DNA of 38,769 nucleotides from Acidimicrobiaceae bacterium (GCA_003160635.1 PMLV01000070.1:18398-57166); one strand, 5' to 3'; positions 1-8,245 are shown, counted from the first letter of the stretch. The notes: generated by a model not told the origin, from the letters alone. Program-made: numbers and translations.

Positions 1-147
1 CTGCGGGCCTGGGTGGCCGAGCGCCTCCGCTCCACCAGGGCTCCACAACGCATCGAGTTCCGGCCCGAGCTGCCCTACAGCGAGACCGGCAAGCTCTTGC
101 GCCGGGTCCTCAAGGCCGAGATGAGCCCCGGGCCGGGCGGGTCCTAA
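1..147 (+). CDS. Acyl-CoA synthetase (AMP-binding family), C-terminal end only
   Basis: Only the last 48 codons are inside the window, with a TAA stop at 145-147. The visible peptide contains PYSETGKLLRR, which fits the conserved C-terminal motif of adenylate-forming enzymes (Px[ST]xxGKxxRR). Its lysine contacts the acyl-adenylate in known family members. The enzyme would activate a carboxylic acid to its CoA thioester using ATP. The stop codon overlaps that of the convergent crotonase gene by a few bases. The neighbouring crotonase and CaiB-type genes fit an acyl-CoA pathway. Substrate cannot be judged from this fragment. Confidence 0.8.
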   Translation: MRAWVAERLRSTRAPQRIEFRPELPYSETGKLLRRVLKAEMSPGPGGS

Positions 148-1034
148 CCGGTCACTTCGTCGACCAGGCCCCATCGCAGCGCCGTGGCGGCATCGACGGG
201 TCGGCCGCTCAGCGCCAGGAGGGCCATGCGATGCCGACCCACCCGCCGCGTGATGCTGGCCGTGCCACCGGCGCCCGGGATGAGACCCAGGCCGATTTCG
301 GGTAGTGACGCGGTGAAGTCGGGGTGAGCCACGACCCGGGCGGCGAAGGCAGGCAGCTCCACTCCCGAACCTGCACACGGCCCGTGCACGCGCGCCTCGA
401 TACGGGGACCGAGGGCAGCGATCGATCGCCCGATGCTCGTGGCCAGTCGCACGACATGGGCTCCGGCCGGATCCGTGAAGGTGCCGAACTCGTCCAGGTC
501 GCCCCCGCTGCAAAAGGTCGGACCCTCCCCGCGGAGCACGACCTCGGTGAGGGAAGGATCGGCCGCAGCGAGTGCCAGGCCTTCGAGCAGCCCGTCGCGG
601 AGGGCCCGGTTCAGGGCGTTGCGCACGTGTGGTCGGTTGAGGACGAGCTCGAGGCGGTGGCCCCGGCGCACCACCTTGACCGCCGGTCCCGGTTCGGGCC
701 GGCTTTCTCGCATGGGGCGGTTGGCCCGCCACTCCTTGAACTCCGCCCCGGCCTGCAACACGGAGTACGCGGCGGACTCCGCCACCAGGGCCCGGCCCAG
801 CGACGGCGATCCCTCGCGCAGGCACAGGACGAGCGTGATGGCGGCGATGGGGTTGCGTTCCACGACGGCGACAATGTCGTCGACCGACGCCACGCCGTCT
901 TCTGGCGCCACATCGACCAGGACCGGGGCGTCGCCGGCGCTGCGATCAACCGCCACGACGATGCAGGGCAGGGACGAGAGCCGGTCAGCCACGCTGCTCT
1001 CGGTCGGGGTGCCGTCGGCCGAGGTGAGGACCAT
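144..1034 (-). CDS. Enoyl-CoA hydratase/isomerase (crotonase) family protein with N-terminal extension
   Basis: The crotonase core begins near residue 118 (VKVVRRGHRLELVLNRP) and runs to the C-terminus. The first oxyanion-hole loop is visible as FCSGGDLDEFG. The second is in the segment containing HGPCAGSGVELPAFA, and PEIGLGLIPGAGGT follows. Glutamates are present at both positions that carry catalytic Glu in hydratases (GVEL and PEIG), so activity is plausible. The roughly 115 residues before the core are not part of the usual 260-residue family fold and I do not recognise them. The start is the first ATG in an open frame and has no clear ribosome binding site. It is divergent from the CoA-transferase with about 75 bases between them, so the two may share a promoter region. 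The substrate is unknown. Confidence 0.85.
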   Translation of the reverse strand: MVLTSADGTPTESSVADRLSSLPCIVVAVDRSAGDAPVLVDVAPEDGVASVDDIVAVVERNPIAAITLVLCLREGSPSLGRALVAESAAYSVLQAGAEFKEWRANRPMRESRPEPGPAVKVVRRGHRLELVLNRPHVRNALNRALRDGLLEGLALAAADPSLTEVVLRGEGPTFCSGGDLDEFGTFTDPAGAHVVRLATSIGRSIAALGPRIEARVHGPCAGSGVELPAFAARVVAHPDFTASLPEIGLGLIPGAGGTASITRRVGRHRMALLALSGRPVDAATALRWGLVDEVTG

Positions 1035-1109
1035 GAGGCCGCCCGGATCCGAGAGTGACTCGGCCGCGAAGGGCGAGCACGCGAGCGCAGCCAGCTCGCC
1101 GTCGGAGGT

Positions 1110-2402
1110 GTGGAGAATGCGGATGTGACGACGCTATCTGAGACCAGCGTCCCCACCGGGTGCCGCCGGTGGCAGGATCGAGCGGTGGATGCACGAGGCT
1201 CGGCATGGGCGGCCAGCGGCGCCATGATCCTGACCGGTCGCCCCGAAGGCCCGCCCCTGGGCGCGCCGTCCGCCCTGATCGACCTGGTCGATCGGGCGAC
1301 ATCGGTGTTGCACCGAGGCAGTGAACGCCTCGTGTGCGTCGATGGTCTGGCTCTGCTCGGCGAGCGGGCCGCCCTGGGCGATCTGTCCCGCGGCGGCGCC
1401 ATCAGCTGCGGCGGCGGGGCACGTCTCGTGCCCGCCCGTGATGGGTGGTTGGCGGTCTCGCTCGCCCGTCCCGACGATGTCGCTGCGCTCCCCGCGTGGT
1501 TGGGTCGTGACGTCCCGGGTGAGGATCCTTGGCCGATCGTCTACGAAGCCGTTGCCCTCGCCCCCATGGCCGCGCTCGACGAGCGGGCCGGGCTGCTGGG
1601 CCTGCCGTGTGCCGCCGTCGGTTCCGTGGGGCCGTGCGCCCACCCGGTGTTCGACCTTCCCGTCGAGGCGCTGCAGGTACGGGGAAGCGACGAGGGCGGT
1701 TCCCCTCCGGTGGAGGACGTGACGGTGGTGGACCTCTCATCTTTGTGGGCCGGGCCTCTTTGTGGGCAACTGCTGGCTGCCGCCGGCGCGGACGTGATCA
1801 AGGTGGAGTCGACGGCGCGTCCGGACGGGGCGCGTCGGGGGCCGGCCCCTTTCTTCGACCTGCTCAACGGCGCCAAGCGTTCAGTCGCGTTGGACCTGGC
1901 GACTCCGGGCGGCCGCCGCGATCTGGAACGGCTGATCGCGGCGGCCGACGTGGTGATCGAGAGCGCACGACCGAGGGCGCTGGCGCAGTTGGGCCTCGAC
2001 CTCGACGATGTCCTGAGCCAGCCCGGCGGGCCACGGGTGTGGGCTTCGATCACCAGTCACGGGAGGCGACCGGCACAGGCACAGCGGGTGGGATTCGGTG
2101 ATGTGGCGGCTGCCGCCGGCGGCCTCATCGCCCCTGACGACGATGGCCCCTGCTTTCTCGCCGACGCCGTGGCCGATCCCCTTTCGGGTCTGGTCGCCGC
2201 CGCCGCCGTGCTCGAGGCGCTCAGGGTCGGGGGGCGCTGGCTCATCGACGCCGCCATGGCGCCGATGGCCGCATCCGTGGCCGGACCCCTCATCGACGTC
2301 AGGGGCCTGCGGGCGCAGCCTCCACGGGCTCGGGAGGCCAGCCGCCATGCTCCTCCGGCAGGGGGCGACACCGAGGCCGTACTGGGCGAGCTCTGGCCAT
2401 GA
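1110..2402 (+). CDS. CaiB/BaiF (family III) CoA-transferase
   Basis: The C-terminal half is a clear family III CoA-transferase/AMACR-type domain: VTVVDLSSLWAGPLCGQLLAAAGADVIKVE (about residues 204-233), the NGAKRSVALDL segment near 253-263, and ADPLSGLVAAAAVLEAL near 355-371. Asp356 in ADPLSG aligns by eye with the catalytic aspartate of this family (GDSNTG in formyl-CoA transferase, ADFGG in AMACR). The first 200 residues look like a diverged additional domain. Members move CoA between acyl groups or epimerise 2-methylacyl-CoA, and I cannot tell which applies. The start may be GTG 1110 or GTG 1125; the latter has GGAG at 1112-1115 at good spacing. The amidohydrolase follows after 10 bases, suggesting one operon. 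Confidence 0.82.
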   Translation: MENADVTTLSETSVPTGCRRWQDRAVDARGSAWAASGAMILTGRPEGPPLGAPSALIDLVDRATSVLHRGSERLVCVDGLALLGERAALGDLSRGGAISCGGGARLVPARDGWLAVSLARPDDVAALPAWLGRDVPGEDPWPIVYEAVALAPMAALDERAGLLGLPCAAVGSVGPCAHPVFDLPVEALQVRGSDEGGSPPVEDVTVVDLSSLWAGPLCGQLLAAAGADVIKVESTARPDGARRGPAPFFDLLNGAKRSVALDLATPGGRRDLERLIAAADVVIESARPRALAQLGLDLDDVLSQPGGPRVWASITSHGRRPAQAQRVGFGDVAAAAGGLIAPDDDGPCFLADAVADPLSGLVAAAAVLEALRVGGRWLIDAAMAPMAASVAGPLIDVRGLRAQPPRAREASRHAPPAGGDTEAVLGELWP

Positions 2403-2412
2403 AAGTGGACCG

Positions 2413-3837
2413 GTGAGCACCCTCCTTCTGCGTGAGGCCGAGGTCGACGGGGGAAGGGTGGACGTGCGGATCGAGGGTGACCGCATAGCCACGGTGGCCC
2501 CTCCTCGCACGGCGTCCGGCGCCGACGTCGAGATCGAGTGTGCGGGGGGCGCGCTCGTTCCCGGTCTGCACGATCACCACGTCCACCTGTTATCGATGGC
2601 GGCGTCCGGCGGCTCGCTCGACGTATCGAGCCAGCTGGACGAACGGATCAGGGAGGCCCACGGGCGCGCCCTCCCTGGCGCGGCCATCCGAGCCGTCCAT
2701 TACGACGACGTGGGGGAGGGGCCGTTGGATCGTTGGCGTCTCGACGCGCTCGCCCCCGGTCGTGCCGTACGGGTCCAGCATCGCTCGGGGGCGTTGTGGG
2801 TCCTCAGCAGTGCCGCACTCGCGCAGGCCGGCGTGGCGGAACAGGTCGCCGTTCGGGGAGGCGCGGATCTGTCGGATCGGGTCGCGGCGGGGATCGAACG
2901 TGACGTCGGGGGTAGGCCGACCGGGCGCCTGTTCCGACTCGACGCGTGGCTGCACGAGCGCCTCGCCCCCGTTGACCAGACCGACCTGGCCGCCGTCGGC
3001 CGCCGCCTGGCGTCCTTCGGCATCACCGGCGTGACCGACTGCACGCCGACGGCGCAAGTGGACTACTTCGAAACGCTGGCCCGGGCGGTGCGCACCGGAA
3101 CGTTGCCGCTGACCGTCGTGACCACGGGGGGTCCCGAACTCTGCGACGTGGTCCCACCCCCCCCGCTTCGACGCGGGCCGGTGAAGATCCTTGTCACCGA
3201 CCACGCACTCCCGTCGTTCGACGACCTCCGCGCCTGGTTCACGCAGGCCCACCACTGCGGACGGCCCGTGGCGGTGCACTGTGTGACCCGGGCCGCCCTC
3301 CTCTTGGCCCTTGCGGTCTGGCACGACGTGGGGAGCATGGCGGGAGACCGTATTGAGCATGCGTCGGTGACGCCGCCGGAGGTGATCGCCGCCATGGCGG
3401 AACTGTCGCTCACGGTTGTGACCCAACCGGCGTTCCTTGCGGCGAGGGGGGACCTCTACCTGTCCGAGGTCGATCCGGGCGATCGTCCGGACCTCTACCG
3501 CTGTGCCTCCCTGCTGGCGGGTGGCGTGGCCGTGGGTGGGAGTACCGACGCGCCGTTCGGCCCCGATGATCCGTGGATCGCCGTGCGCGCGGCCAACGTG
3601 CGACGTGCGCCGAGCGGCCGCAAGGTGGGATCCGACCGGGGGTTGGGGCCTGCGGCCGCGTTGCACCTCTTCCTCGGTCCTCTCGATCGTCCCGGCGGCG
3701 CAGCCCGTCGCGTCACGCCGGGGGCGCCGGCGGATCTCTGCCTGCTCGACGTGCCCTTGGAGACGGCCCTCCGCGATCCGTCGAGCAGTCATGTCGCCTT
3801 GACCGTCGCCCGTGGGGCGCCCACCTTCACGGCCTGA
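2413..3837 (+). CDS. Amidohydrolase family protein (YtcJ/amidohydrolase-3-like)
   Basis: This 474-residue protein reads as a metal-dependent amidohydrolase. It has an N-terminal beta-sandwich start, then the HxH metal pair in GLHDHHVHL (His56, His58), Lys268 in PVKILVTD, His289 in AVHC, His316 in RIEHAS and Asp379 in GGSTDAPFG. These are the expected ligand and catalytic positions of the TIM-barrel family. The open frame extends upstream to 2098, but that part overlaps the CoA-transferase in another frame. GTG 2413 gives a normal N-terminus just after the upstream stop. Relatives hydrolyse C-N bonds of amides or cyclic amides, and no substrate can be assigned. Position suggests co-transcription with the CoA-transferase. 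Confidence 0.82.
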   Translation: MSTLLLREAEVDGGRVDVRIEGDRIATVAPPRTASGADVEIECAGGALVPGLHDHHVHLLSMAASGGSLDVSSQLDERIREAHGRALPGAAIRAVHYDDVGEGPLDRWRLDALAPGRAVRVQHRSGALWVLSSAALAQAGVAEQVAVRGGADLSDRVAAGIERDVGGRPTGRLFRLDAWLHERLAPVDQTDLAAVGRRLASFGITGVTDCTPTAQVDYFETLARAVRTGTLPLTVVTTGGPELCDVVPPPPLRRGPVKILVTDHALPSFDDLRAWFTQAHHCGRPVAVHCVTRAALLLALAVWHDVGSMAGDRIEHASVTPPEVIAAMAELSLTVVTQPAFLAARGDLYLSEVDPGDRPDLYRCASLLAGGVAVGGSTDAPFGPDDPWIAVRAANVRRAPSGRKVGSDRGLGPAAALHLFLGPLDRPGGAARRVTPGAPADLCLLDVPLETALRDPSSSHVALTVARGAPTFTA

Positions 3838-3949
3838 ATCGTCGGGGATGGCGGGGACCCGACATGCTTTACTGTGGCAACCAATAAGGTCCACGTGAGC
3901 CGAAGCGAGCGGCCCGGGACGGAGTCGAGACCGAAGGATGAGGCGGTAG

Positions 3950-4339
3950 ATGGCAAGCGAGGGACTGCACGAAGCAGCCGATCTCCTCGACGAGGCCACG
4001 GTGGACCATCACCGGGCCATGACGTCGTTGTGCGAGGAGCTCGAGGCGATCGACTGGTACGACCAGAGGGTCAACGCGACAGCGGACGCCAGCTTGGCTG
4101 CTGTCCTGGCCCACAACCGGGACGACGAGAAGGAACATGCGGCCATGACACTCGAGTGGCTGCGTCGTCACGATCCGGCGCTGGACGCGCAACTACGCAA
4201 GTTCTTGTTCACCACGACCGAACCCATCACCGAGGTCGGGAGCACCGACGTCGGGGCGGGAGCGGACGTCGAGGGTGCGCCGGGTTCCGGCAACCTGGGG
4301 TCATTGGGAATCGGGAGCCTCAAGGGAGTGGAGCGATGA
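3950..4339 (+). CDS. encFtn: Encapsulated ferritin-like protein (EncFtn)
   Basis: This 129-residue protein closely matches the EncFtn family: a two-helix ferritin-like segment with EELEAIDWYDQRV (Glu32) and HNRDDEKEHAAM (Glu60, His63). These correspond to the Glu/Glu-x-x-His iron site that forms the ferroxidase centre when two subunits pair. After the helices there is a Gly-rich linker and a C-terminal tail containing GSLGIGSLKG, which resembles the cargo-loading peptide that docks inside encapsulin shells. Known family members oxidise Fe(II) and feed mineral into the shell. The stop overlaps the encapsulin ATG (ATGA at 4336-4339), giving translational coupling. An upstream GAGGCGGTAG-type sequence may act as the ribosome binding site. 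Confidence 0.93.
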   Translation: MASEGLHEAADLLDEATVDHHRAMTSLCEELEAIDWYDQRVNATADASLAAVLAHNRDDEKEHAAMTLEWLRRHDPALDAQLRKFLFTTTEPITEVGSTDVGAGADVEGAPGSGNLGSLGIGSLKGVER

Positions 4340-5142
4340 ATCACCTACATCGGGACCTGGCGCCAATTTCGGAGACGGGATGGGACGCGATCGACGACGA
4401 GGCCAAGTCGCGTCTCACCCCTTATCTCGCGGCGCGCAAGCTGGTTGATTTCGCCGGTCCGCACGGCTGGGCACATTCGGCCACCAACCTGGGGCGGATC
4501 GCCACGATCAGCGGGCCGTCCGAGGGCGTCAGCGCGGCGCAGCGACGGGTACTGCCCCTGGTCGAGGTGAGGGCGGAATTCAGCCTTTCGCGCGTGGAAC
4601 TCGACGACGCCGATCGGGGTGCCACCGATATCGACCTGCCCGAGTTGGACGAGGCCGTGCGGCAGATCGCCATCGGGGAGAACGTGGCCGTGTTCCACGG
4701 ATACGAGGCCGCCGGCATACGGGGCATCACCGAGAGCACCTCGCATGCTCCGATCGTGCACGCGCAGGACATGGCGAAATACCCCAACACGGTGGCCCAG
4801 GCGGTCGACACCCTTCGCCAGTCCGGCATCGAGGGCCCCTACGGGTTGGCCATCTGCCCGAAGACCTACACCCGGATTGTGGAGACGACGGAGCACGGCG
4901 GTTATCTTCTTTTCGATCATCTGCACCGGATTCTGGGAGGCCCGCTGGTATGGGCGCCCGGCGTGGACGGAGGAGTCGTGGTGAGTCTGCGCGGCGGGGA
5001 CTTCGTCCTTGATTCGGGGCAGGATCTCTCCATCGGCTACCTCGATCATGACGCCGATGTGGTCCGGCTCTACCTCGAGGAAAGTTTCAGTTTCAGGGTC
5101 GTCGAGCCGGACGCCGCAGTGGCCCTCCTCTCCGAAGGCTAG
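4336..5142 (+). CDS. enc: Encapsulin shell protein (family 1, linocin-M18-like)
   Basis: This 268-residue protein matches family 1 encapsulins over its whole length. The N-terminus LHRDLAPISETGWDAIDDEA, then the segments RKLVDFAGPHGW, LPLVEVRAEFSLSRVELDD, GIEGPYGLAI and the end GQDLSIGYLDHDADVVRLYLEESFSF, align by eye with the Thermotoga maritima shell protein. Members have the HK97 capsid fold and, at this length, usually form 60-subunit T=1 compartments of about 24 nm. The gene directly follows and overlaps encFtn, so this is predicted to be an iron-storage or detoxification nanocompartment. The TAG stop overlaps the stop of the convergent Rpf-like gene. Confidence 0.95.
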   Translation: MNHLHRDLAPISETGWDAIDDEAKSRLTPYLAARKLVDFAGPHGWAHSATNLGRIATISGPSEGVSAAQRRVLPLVEVRAEFSLSRVELDDADRGATDIDLPELDEAVRQIAIGENVAVFHGYEAAGIRGITESTSHAPIVHAQDMAKYPNTVAQAVDTLRQSGIEGPYGLAICPKTYTRIVETTEHGGYLLFDHLHRILGGPLVWAPGVDGGVVVSLRGGDFVLDSGQDLSIGYLDHDADVVRLYLEESFSFRVVEPDAAVALLSEG

Positions 5143-6191
5143 GAACTGCAGCGGTCCCCTAACCATGGGCGCTCGCCGTCCAGTGCGTACAAGGCAACAG
5201 CGAGCGTGTCCTGGTCGGCTTTACTGGCCTCGTTGGGTGGCACCCCGATGAGATCGGGCCGGTCCGCCGCCTGGGCCGCGAAGTTCCACGTCGCTTGGCT
5301 GAACTGGAAGGCCCCCCGATAGAGGCCGTTCGGTGACACCGCCTGGTAGTTGCCACCCGACTCCGCCTGCGCGACGCAGGCCAGGAACGGGTTGAGAGCG
5401 GGGTCGGTCGAGTTGCCGGACGTCGCTGCTCCGCCCGAATGCGAAGGAGCAGTGGATGAACCGCTGCGCTGCACCGCGGTCTGTTGCGCCGTCGTCACGG
5501 CGGCGACCGCCGCGCGCGACAACGCCGCACCCTGTTGCGCCACCGCCACTGCGAGTTGGCCTGTGACCCGCGCCTGCACCGCCTCCATCTGCGCTACCGA
5601 CGCGGTGGCTTGGGAGAGGTACGAAGCTTCTTGCACCTGCTCTGAGCGATCCCGGGCACGTTGGCGGATCAGCGTCTGCTCCGTGGTCGCGGCGCTGCGC
5701 TGCGCGGTGTGGAGTCGATCGACTGCTTCGTTGATGTCGCCGATGCTGATGGTGGCGTATTCATTGGCTGACTGCACGGTGCTGACATTTTCTGTGAAGA
5801 GCGCGGCGCCGGATCCCGACGAGACGGATCCATTCAGGATGTAACTCTCGATCGCCAAACGGCGCACCTCGTGGAGTCGTTGTGAGATCTGCAGACGGTC
5901 CGTCTTCATGTGCACTCGCAGCGACGCGATGGCGCGTTCGTCGTGCGCGACGTCAGCTGATGCGACCGAGTACTGCTGTTGGTACGCCCCCGCCTGAAGC
6001 TGCTCTTGGACGAGCTCCTCGGAGATGGTCCTCGCTTGCGCCTTCAGGCTGGCTGTCTGATCGGCGCCGGCCGGTGCGCTCCACGTTGCGCCGGCGAGCG
6101 CACCGGCGGAGATGAGCCCGACCAAGAGAGCCGACCGCGGGACGATCCCCGCGCCGGATCCGACTCGAGTTCCCGACCTGGCACAGTGCAC
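5139..6191 (-). CDS. Secreted coiled-coil protein with C-terminal Rpf/transglycosylase-like domain
   Basis: This 350-residue protein starts with a signal-like segment (SALLVGLISAGALAGATWSAPAGA, roughly residues 20-43). A long Ala/Gln/Glu-rich region predicted to be coiled coil follows (about 45-235), similar in style to PcsB/NlpC-associated hydrolases. A Ser/Thr/Gly linker leads to an Rpf-like domain (about 267-350) with the signature CVAQAESGGNY. Glu277 matches the catalytic glutamate of resuscitation-promoting factors and lysozyme-fold transglycosylases. The expected role is peptidoglycan cleavage outside the membrane, during growth or division. The coiled coil could dock on a membrane partner, as FtsX does for PcsB, but this is inference. 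The start is GTG 6191. Confidence 0.83.
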   Translation of the reverse strand: MHCARSGTRVGSGAGIVPRSALLVGLISAGALAGATWSAPAGADQTASLKAQARTISEELVQEQLQAGAYQQQYSVASADVAHDERAIASLRVHMKTDRLQISQRLHEVRRLAIESYILNGSVSSGSGAALFTENVSTVQSANEYATISIGDINEAVDRLHTAQRSAATTEQTLIRQRARDRSEQVQEASYLSQATASVAQMEAVQARVTGQLAVAVAQQGAALSRAAVAAVTTAQQTAVQRSGSSTAPSHSGGAATSGNSTDPALNPFLACVAQAESGGNYQAVSPNGLYRGAFQFSQATWNFAAQAADRPDLIGVPPNEASKADQDTLAVALYALDGERPWLGDRCSS

Positions 6192-6318
6192 GACCTGGAG
6201 AATTTAGCCTTCTTCCCGCATGTTGTCCTGCGGTGACCAGCACTTCAGGCTCCGCACGATCGTTTCGAAGGGCTCCACAGGCACGCTTCGTGCCTGATTC
6301 CGGGGGGCGCCGGCCGGC

Positions 6319-7101
6319 TCAGAGCCACGCGCTGCGGGTCGGCGGCATCGCGCTCTGGCCTTCCGGGGTCGGCCTCACGCCGAGCACTTGGTGGAGCGAT
6401 ATCCCGCCATCGTCGAAGCCGTTGGCCGACGCCGCCATGTAGAGATGCCAGACGCGTGCGCGCTGTGGGCCCACCTCGGCTACGGCTTCATCCCAGTTCG
6501 ACTCCAGGTTCGCCACCCACGCCCGTAGCGTGCGTGCGTAGTGCTCGCGCAGTGACTCGACATCTCTCACCTCGAATCCCGCCCGCTCCATGGCACCTAC
6601 TACCTGGCCGACATCGATCAGTTCCCCGTCGGGGAACACGAAGCGCCCGATGAACGACCTGCGTCGCATCCGGGAGCCGCCAATGCTGGAGATGGCATGG
6701 TTGAGCAGTCGGCCGGTGTCGGCGAGCAGCGCGTGGAGCGTGGAGAAATAGGCCGCCATCTTTTCGGCGCCGACGTGCTCGAACATGCCCACCGACGAGA
6801 TGGCGTCGAAGCGCTCGCCCCGCACATCCCGGTAGTCCTGCACCCTGATCTCGATCTGCTCTTCGAGCCCGGCTTCCTTGACGCGCAGGCGGGCCAAGTC
6901 GAGTAGGCCATCGCGTGGTCCGAGCGAGCTACCGTCCCAGAACTCGAAACGGACGGGTAACCGGCCGCCGAAGAGCGACCCCAAGAGTGGTGCGAGAGCG
7001 GCGGCCGCGCTCTTCGTTGGTGGCGCCGTCCCCGCTTCGCCGCTCGGGCGGTCGGCCGCGGGCACGGTCGCGTGAGACGAATTCATGACGTCGAGTTCCA
7101 T
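6319..7101 (-). CDS. Cyclopropane-fatty-acyl-phospholipid synthase-like protein with large internal deletion
   Basis: Both ends look like an actinobacterial CFA synthase/SAM methyltransferase. The N-terminal part has GGRLPVRFEFWDGSSLGP, and the C-terminal part has LARLRVKEAGLEEQIEIRVQDYRDV, FDAISSVGMFEHVG and FVFPDGELIDVG. Normally some 170 residues separate these blocks and include the AdoMet motif (VLDxGCGWG-like) and the HYDxxNxFY segment. Here they are joined directly near 6905-6925 with the frame kept. The protein is 260 residues against about 430 for the family. Start ATG 7101 is chosen because AGGAGG lies just upstream on the minus strand. Without the AdoMet motif I expect no methyltransferase activity. 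It is probably a pseudogene or an assembly collapse. Confidence 0.75.
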   Translation of the reverse strand: MELDVMNSSHATVPAADRPSGEAGTAPPTKSAAAALAPLLGSLFGGRLPVRFEFWDGSSLGPRDGLLDLARLRVKEAGLEEQIEIRVQDYRDVRGERFDAISSVGMFEHVGAEKMAAYFSTLHALLADTGRLLNHAISSIGGSRMRRRSFIGRFVFPDGELIDVGQVVGAMERAGFEVRDVESLREHYARTLRAWVANLESNWDEAVAEVGPQRARVWHLYMAASANGFDDGGISLHQVLGVRPTPEGQSAMPPTRSAWL

Positions 7102-7263
7102 GGGCCCCTCCTTCGCCTCATGCCGTCGAGGTGGGTCGGTCAACCCCGCTCGCCGGGTCACTCCATGCACGGTACGGATACCGTCGTCGATGTTATTGGC
7201 ACGCCTCGGGCCGCGTGCCCTCAATGTCAGCGCTCCAGCGCGCGCCTGGCGTTCAGCGAAATC

Positions 7264-8199
7264 TCAGGAGGGTGAGAGAGGCGGGGGGGTGTTGGCGGCG
7301 AGCTGCTCCGCGCGGGCGCGCTGAGAGAGAAGCTGGTGGTACTGATCGCCGTCACCCTTCATCCCGCTGACCAGAGGGGAGTGGGCCAGAGAGAACGCGC
7401 CGAGGAACATGACAAGGAGCGAGATGGCCTCCAACGGTCCCCATGCGCCACCGGTGCGCAAGTCGTCGCCGAACAGGCCCACGCCGATGAGAATGCTGGC
7501 CAACGGGTCAACCATGACGAGCGTGGACTGCGACGCCACGATCGGCCCGGCATGGAAGGCGTTCTGCGTCAAGAAAACGGCCAGGGCTCCAAAGAAGATC
7601 AGGGCATAGGTCTGACCGTGCCGGTAGAGCGAGACCCAGTCCTTGGCCGCGAAATTGGAGACCACTTTGGTACAGGCGGCCGTGAACGCGAAGCTGACGG
7701 CCGCCGCCGTGCCGAACATGGCCGCTCGCCACCAGCGGGGTCCGCGCCGTGCCAGGACGACGGCGGCGGCGATGCCGGCGCTGCACGCCATTCCTGTGAT
7801 GAACCAGCTCCAAAAGGAGGCGGAGAGGTTCCCGTTCTCGGGGTGGGCGCAGTACAGGAAGCCGGCGAGGCCGCCGACCGCAGCCAGCGAGCCGAGCCAC
7901 TCACGCGACCCTACGGTGAAGCCCAACCAGATGGAGAGCACCGCCACGAGGAAGACCAACTCGAGCGTCAAGATGGGTTGCACCTGCGAGAGCCGTCCGA
8001 AATGCAGGGCCACGGCTTGGAGGATGAAGGACACGATCATCAGTGCGAACCCGAGGAGCCAGACGCCCCGGCGTACGGCGTACGTCATCAAGCTGAGTTT
8101 CAGCGCCTTTTCGGCGGGCGCGTCCTCGACCCCCATGCGTTGGAACACGCTGGTGAGCGCATTGGCCAACGACGCGCCAAGCGCCAAGATAAAGACCAT
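7264..8199 (-). CDS. DMT/EamA-like multi-pass membrane transporter
   Basis: This 311-residue protein has about nine to ten hydrophobic segments spread over its length, for example FILALGASLANALTSVF, WLLGFALMIVSFILQAVAL, LVFLVAVLSIWLGF and a C-terminal LEAISLLVMFLGAFSLA. This topology and the ALxxGxxxxxxP-type helices fit the drug/metabolite transporter superfamily. The open frame allows ATG 8226, but that codon lies inside the 8217-8245 palindrome. ATG 8199, which begins directly at the first membrane helix, is preferred. Neither start has a strong ribosome binding site. It is divergent from a MarR-family gene and is the obvious candidate for regulation by it. The substrate is unknown, with drugs or lipophilic metabolites possible. 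Confidence 0.72.
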   Translation of the reverse strand: MVFILALGASLANALTSVFQRMGVEDAPAEKALKLSLMTYAVRRGVWLLGFALMIVSFILQAVALHFGRLSQVQPILTLELVFLVAVLSIWLGFTVGSREWLGSLAAVGGLAGFLYCAHPENGNLSASFWSWFITGMACSAGIAAAVVLARRGPRWWRAAMFGTAAAVSFAFTAACTKVVSNFAAKDWVSLYRHGQTYALIFFGALAVFLTQNAFHAGPIVASQSTLVMVDPLASILIGVGLFGDDLRTGGAWGPLEAISLLVMFLGAFSLAHSPLVSGMKGDGDQYHQLLSQRARAEQLAANTPPPLSPS

Positions 8200-8216
8200 C
8201 GAGATCCGCTTTCGTC

Positions 8217-8245
8217 CTAGATACATGTATTATGCAGGTATCTAG
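8217..8245. promoter_or_regulatory. Candidate MarR operator (inverted repeat)
   Basis: A perfect 8-base inverted repeat, CTAGATAC (8217-8224) and GTATCTAG (8238-8245), is separated by 13 bases. It lies in the gap between the divergent transporter and MarR genes. The region is AT-rich compared with its surroundings. MarR-family dimers commonly bind such palindromes in their own divergent promoter, so joint control of both genes is likely. No binding data are implied. Confidence 0.6.

Noticed and set aside
324..1128. Long plus-strand open frames over the first crotonase gene
   Set aside because: They are antisense to a clear crotonase and encode Arg/Ser-rich sequence with no family motifs.
2098..2412. 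N-terminal extension of the amidohydrolase frame
   Set aside because: It overlaps the CoA-transferase in another frame and encodes Pro/Ser/Arg-rich sequence; GTG 2413 gives a normal family N-terminus.
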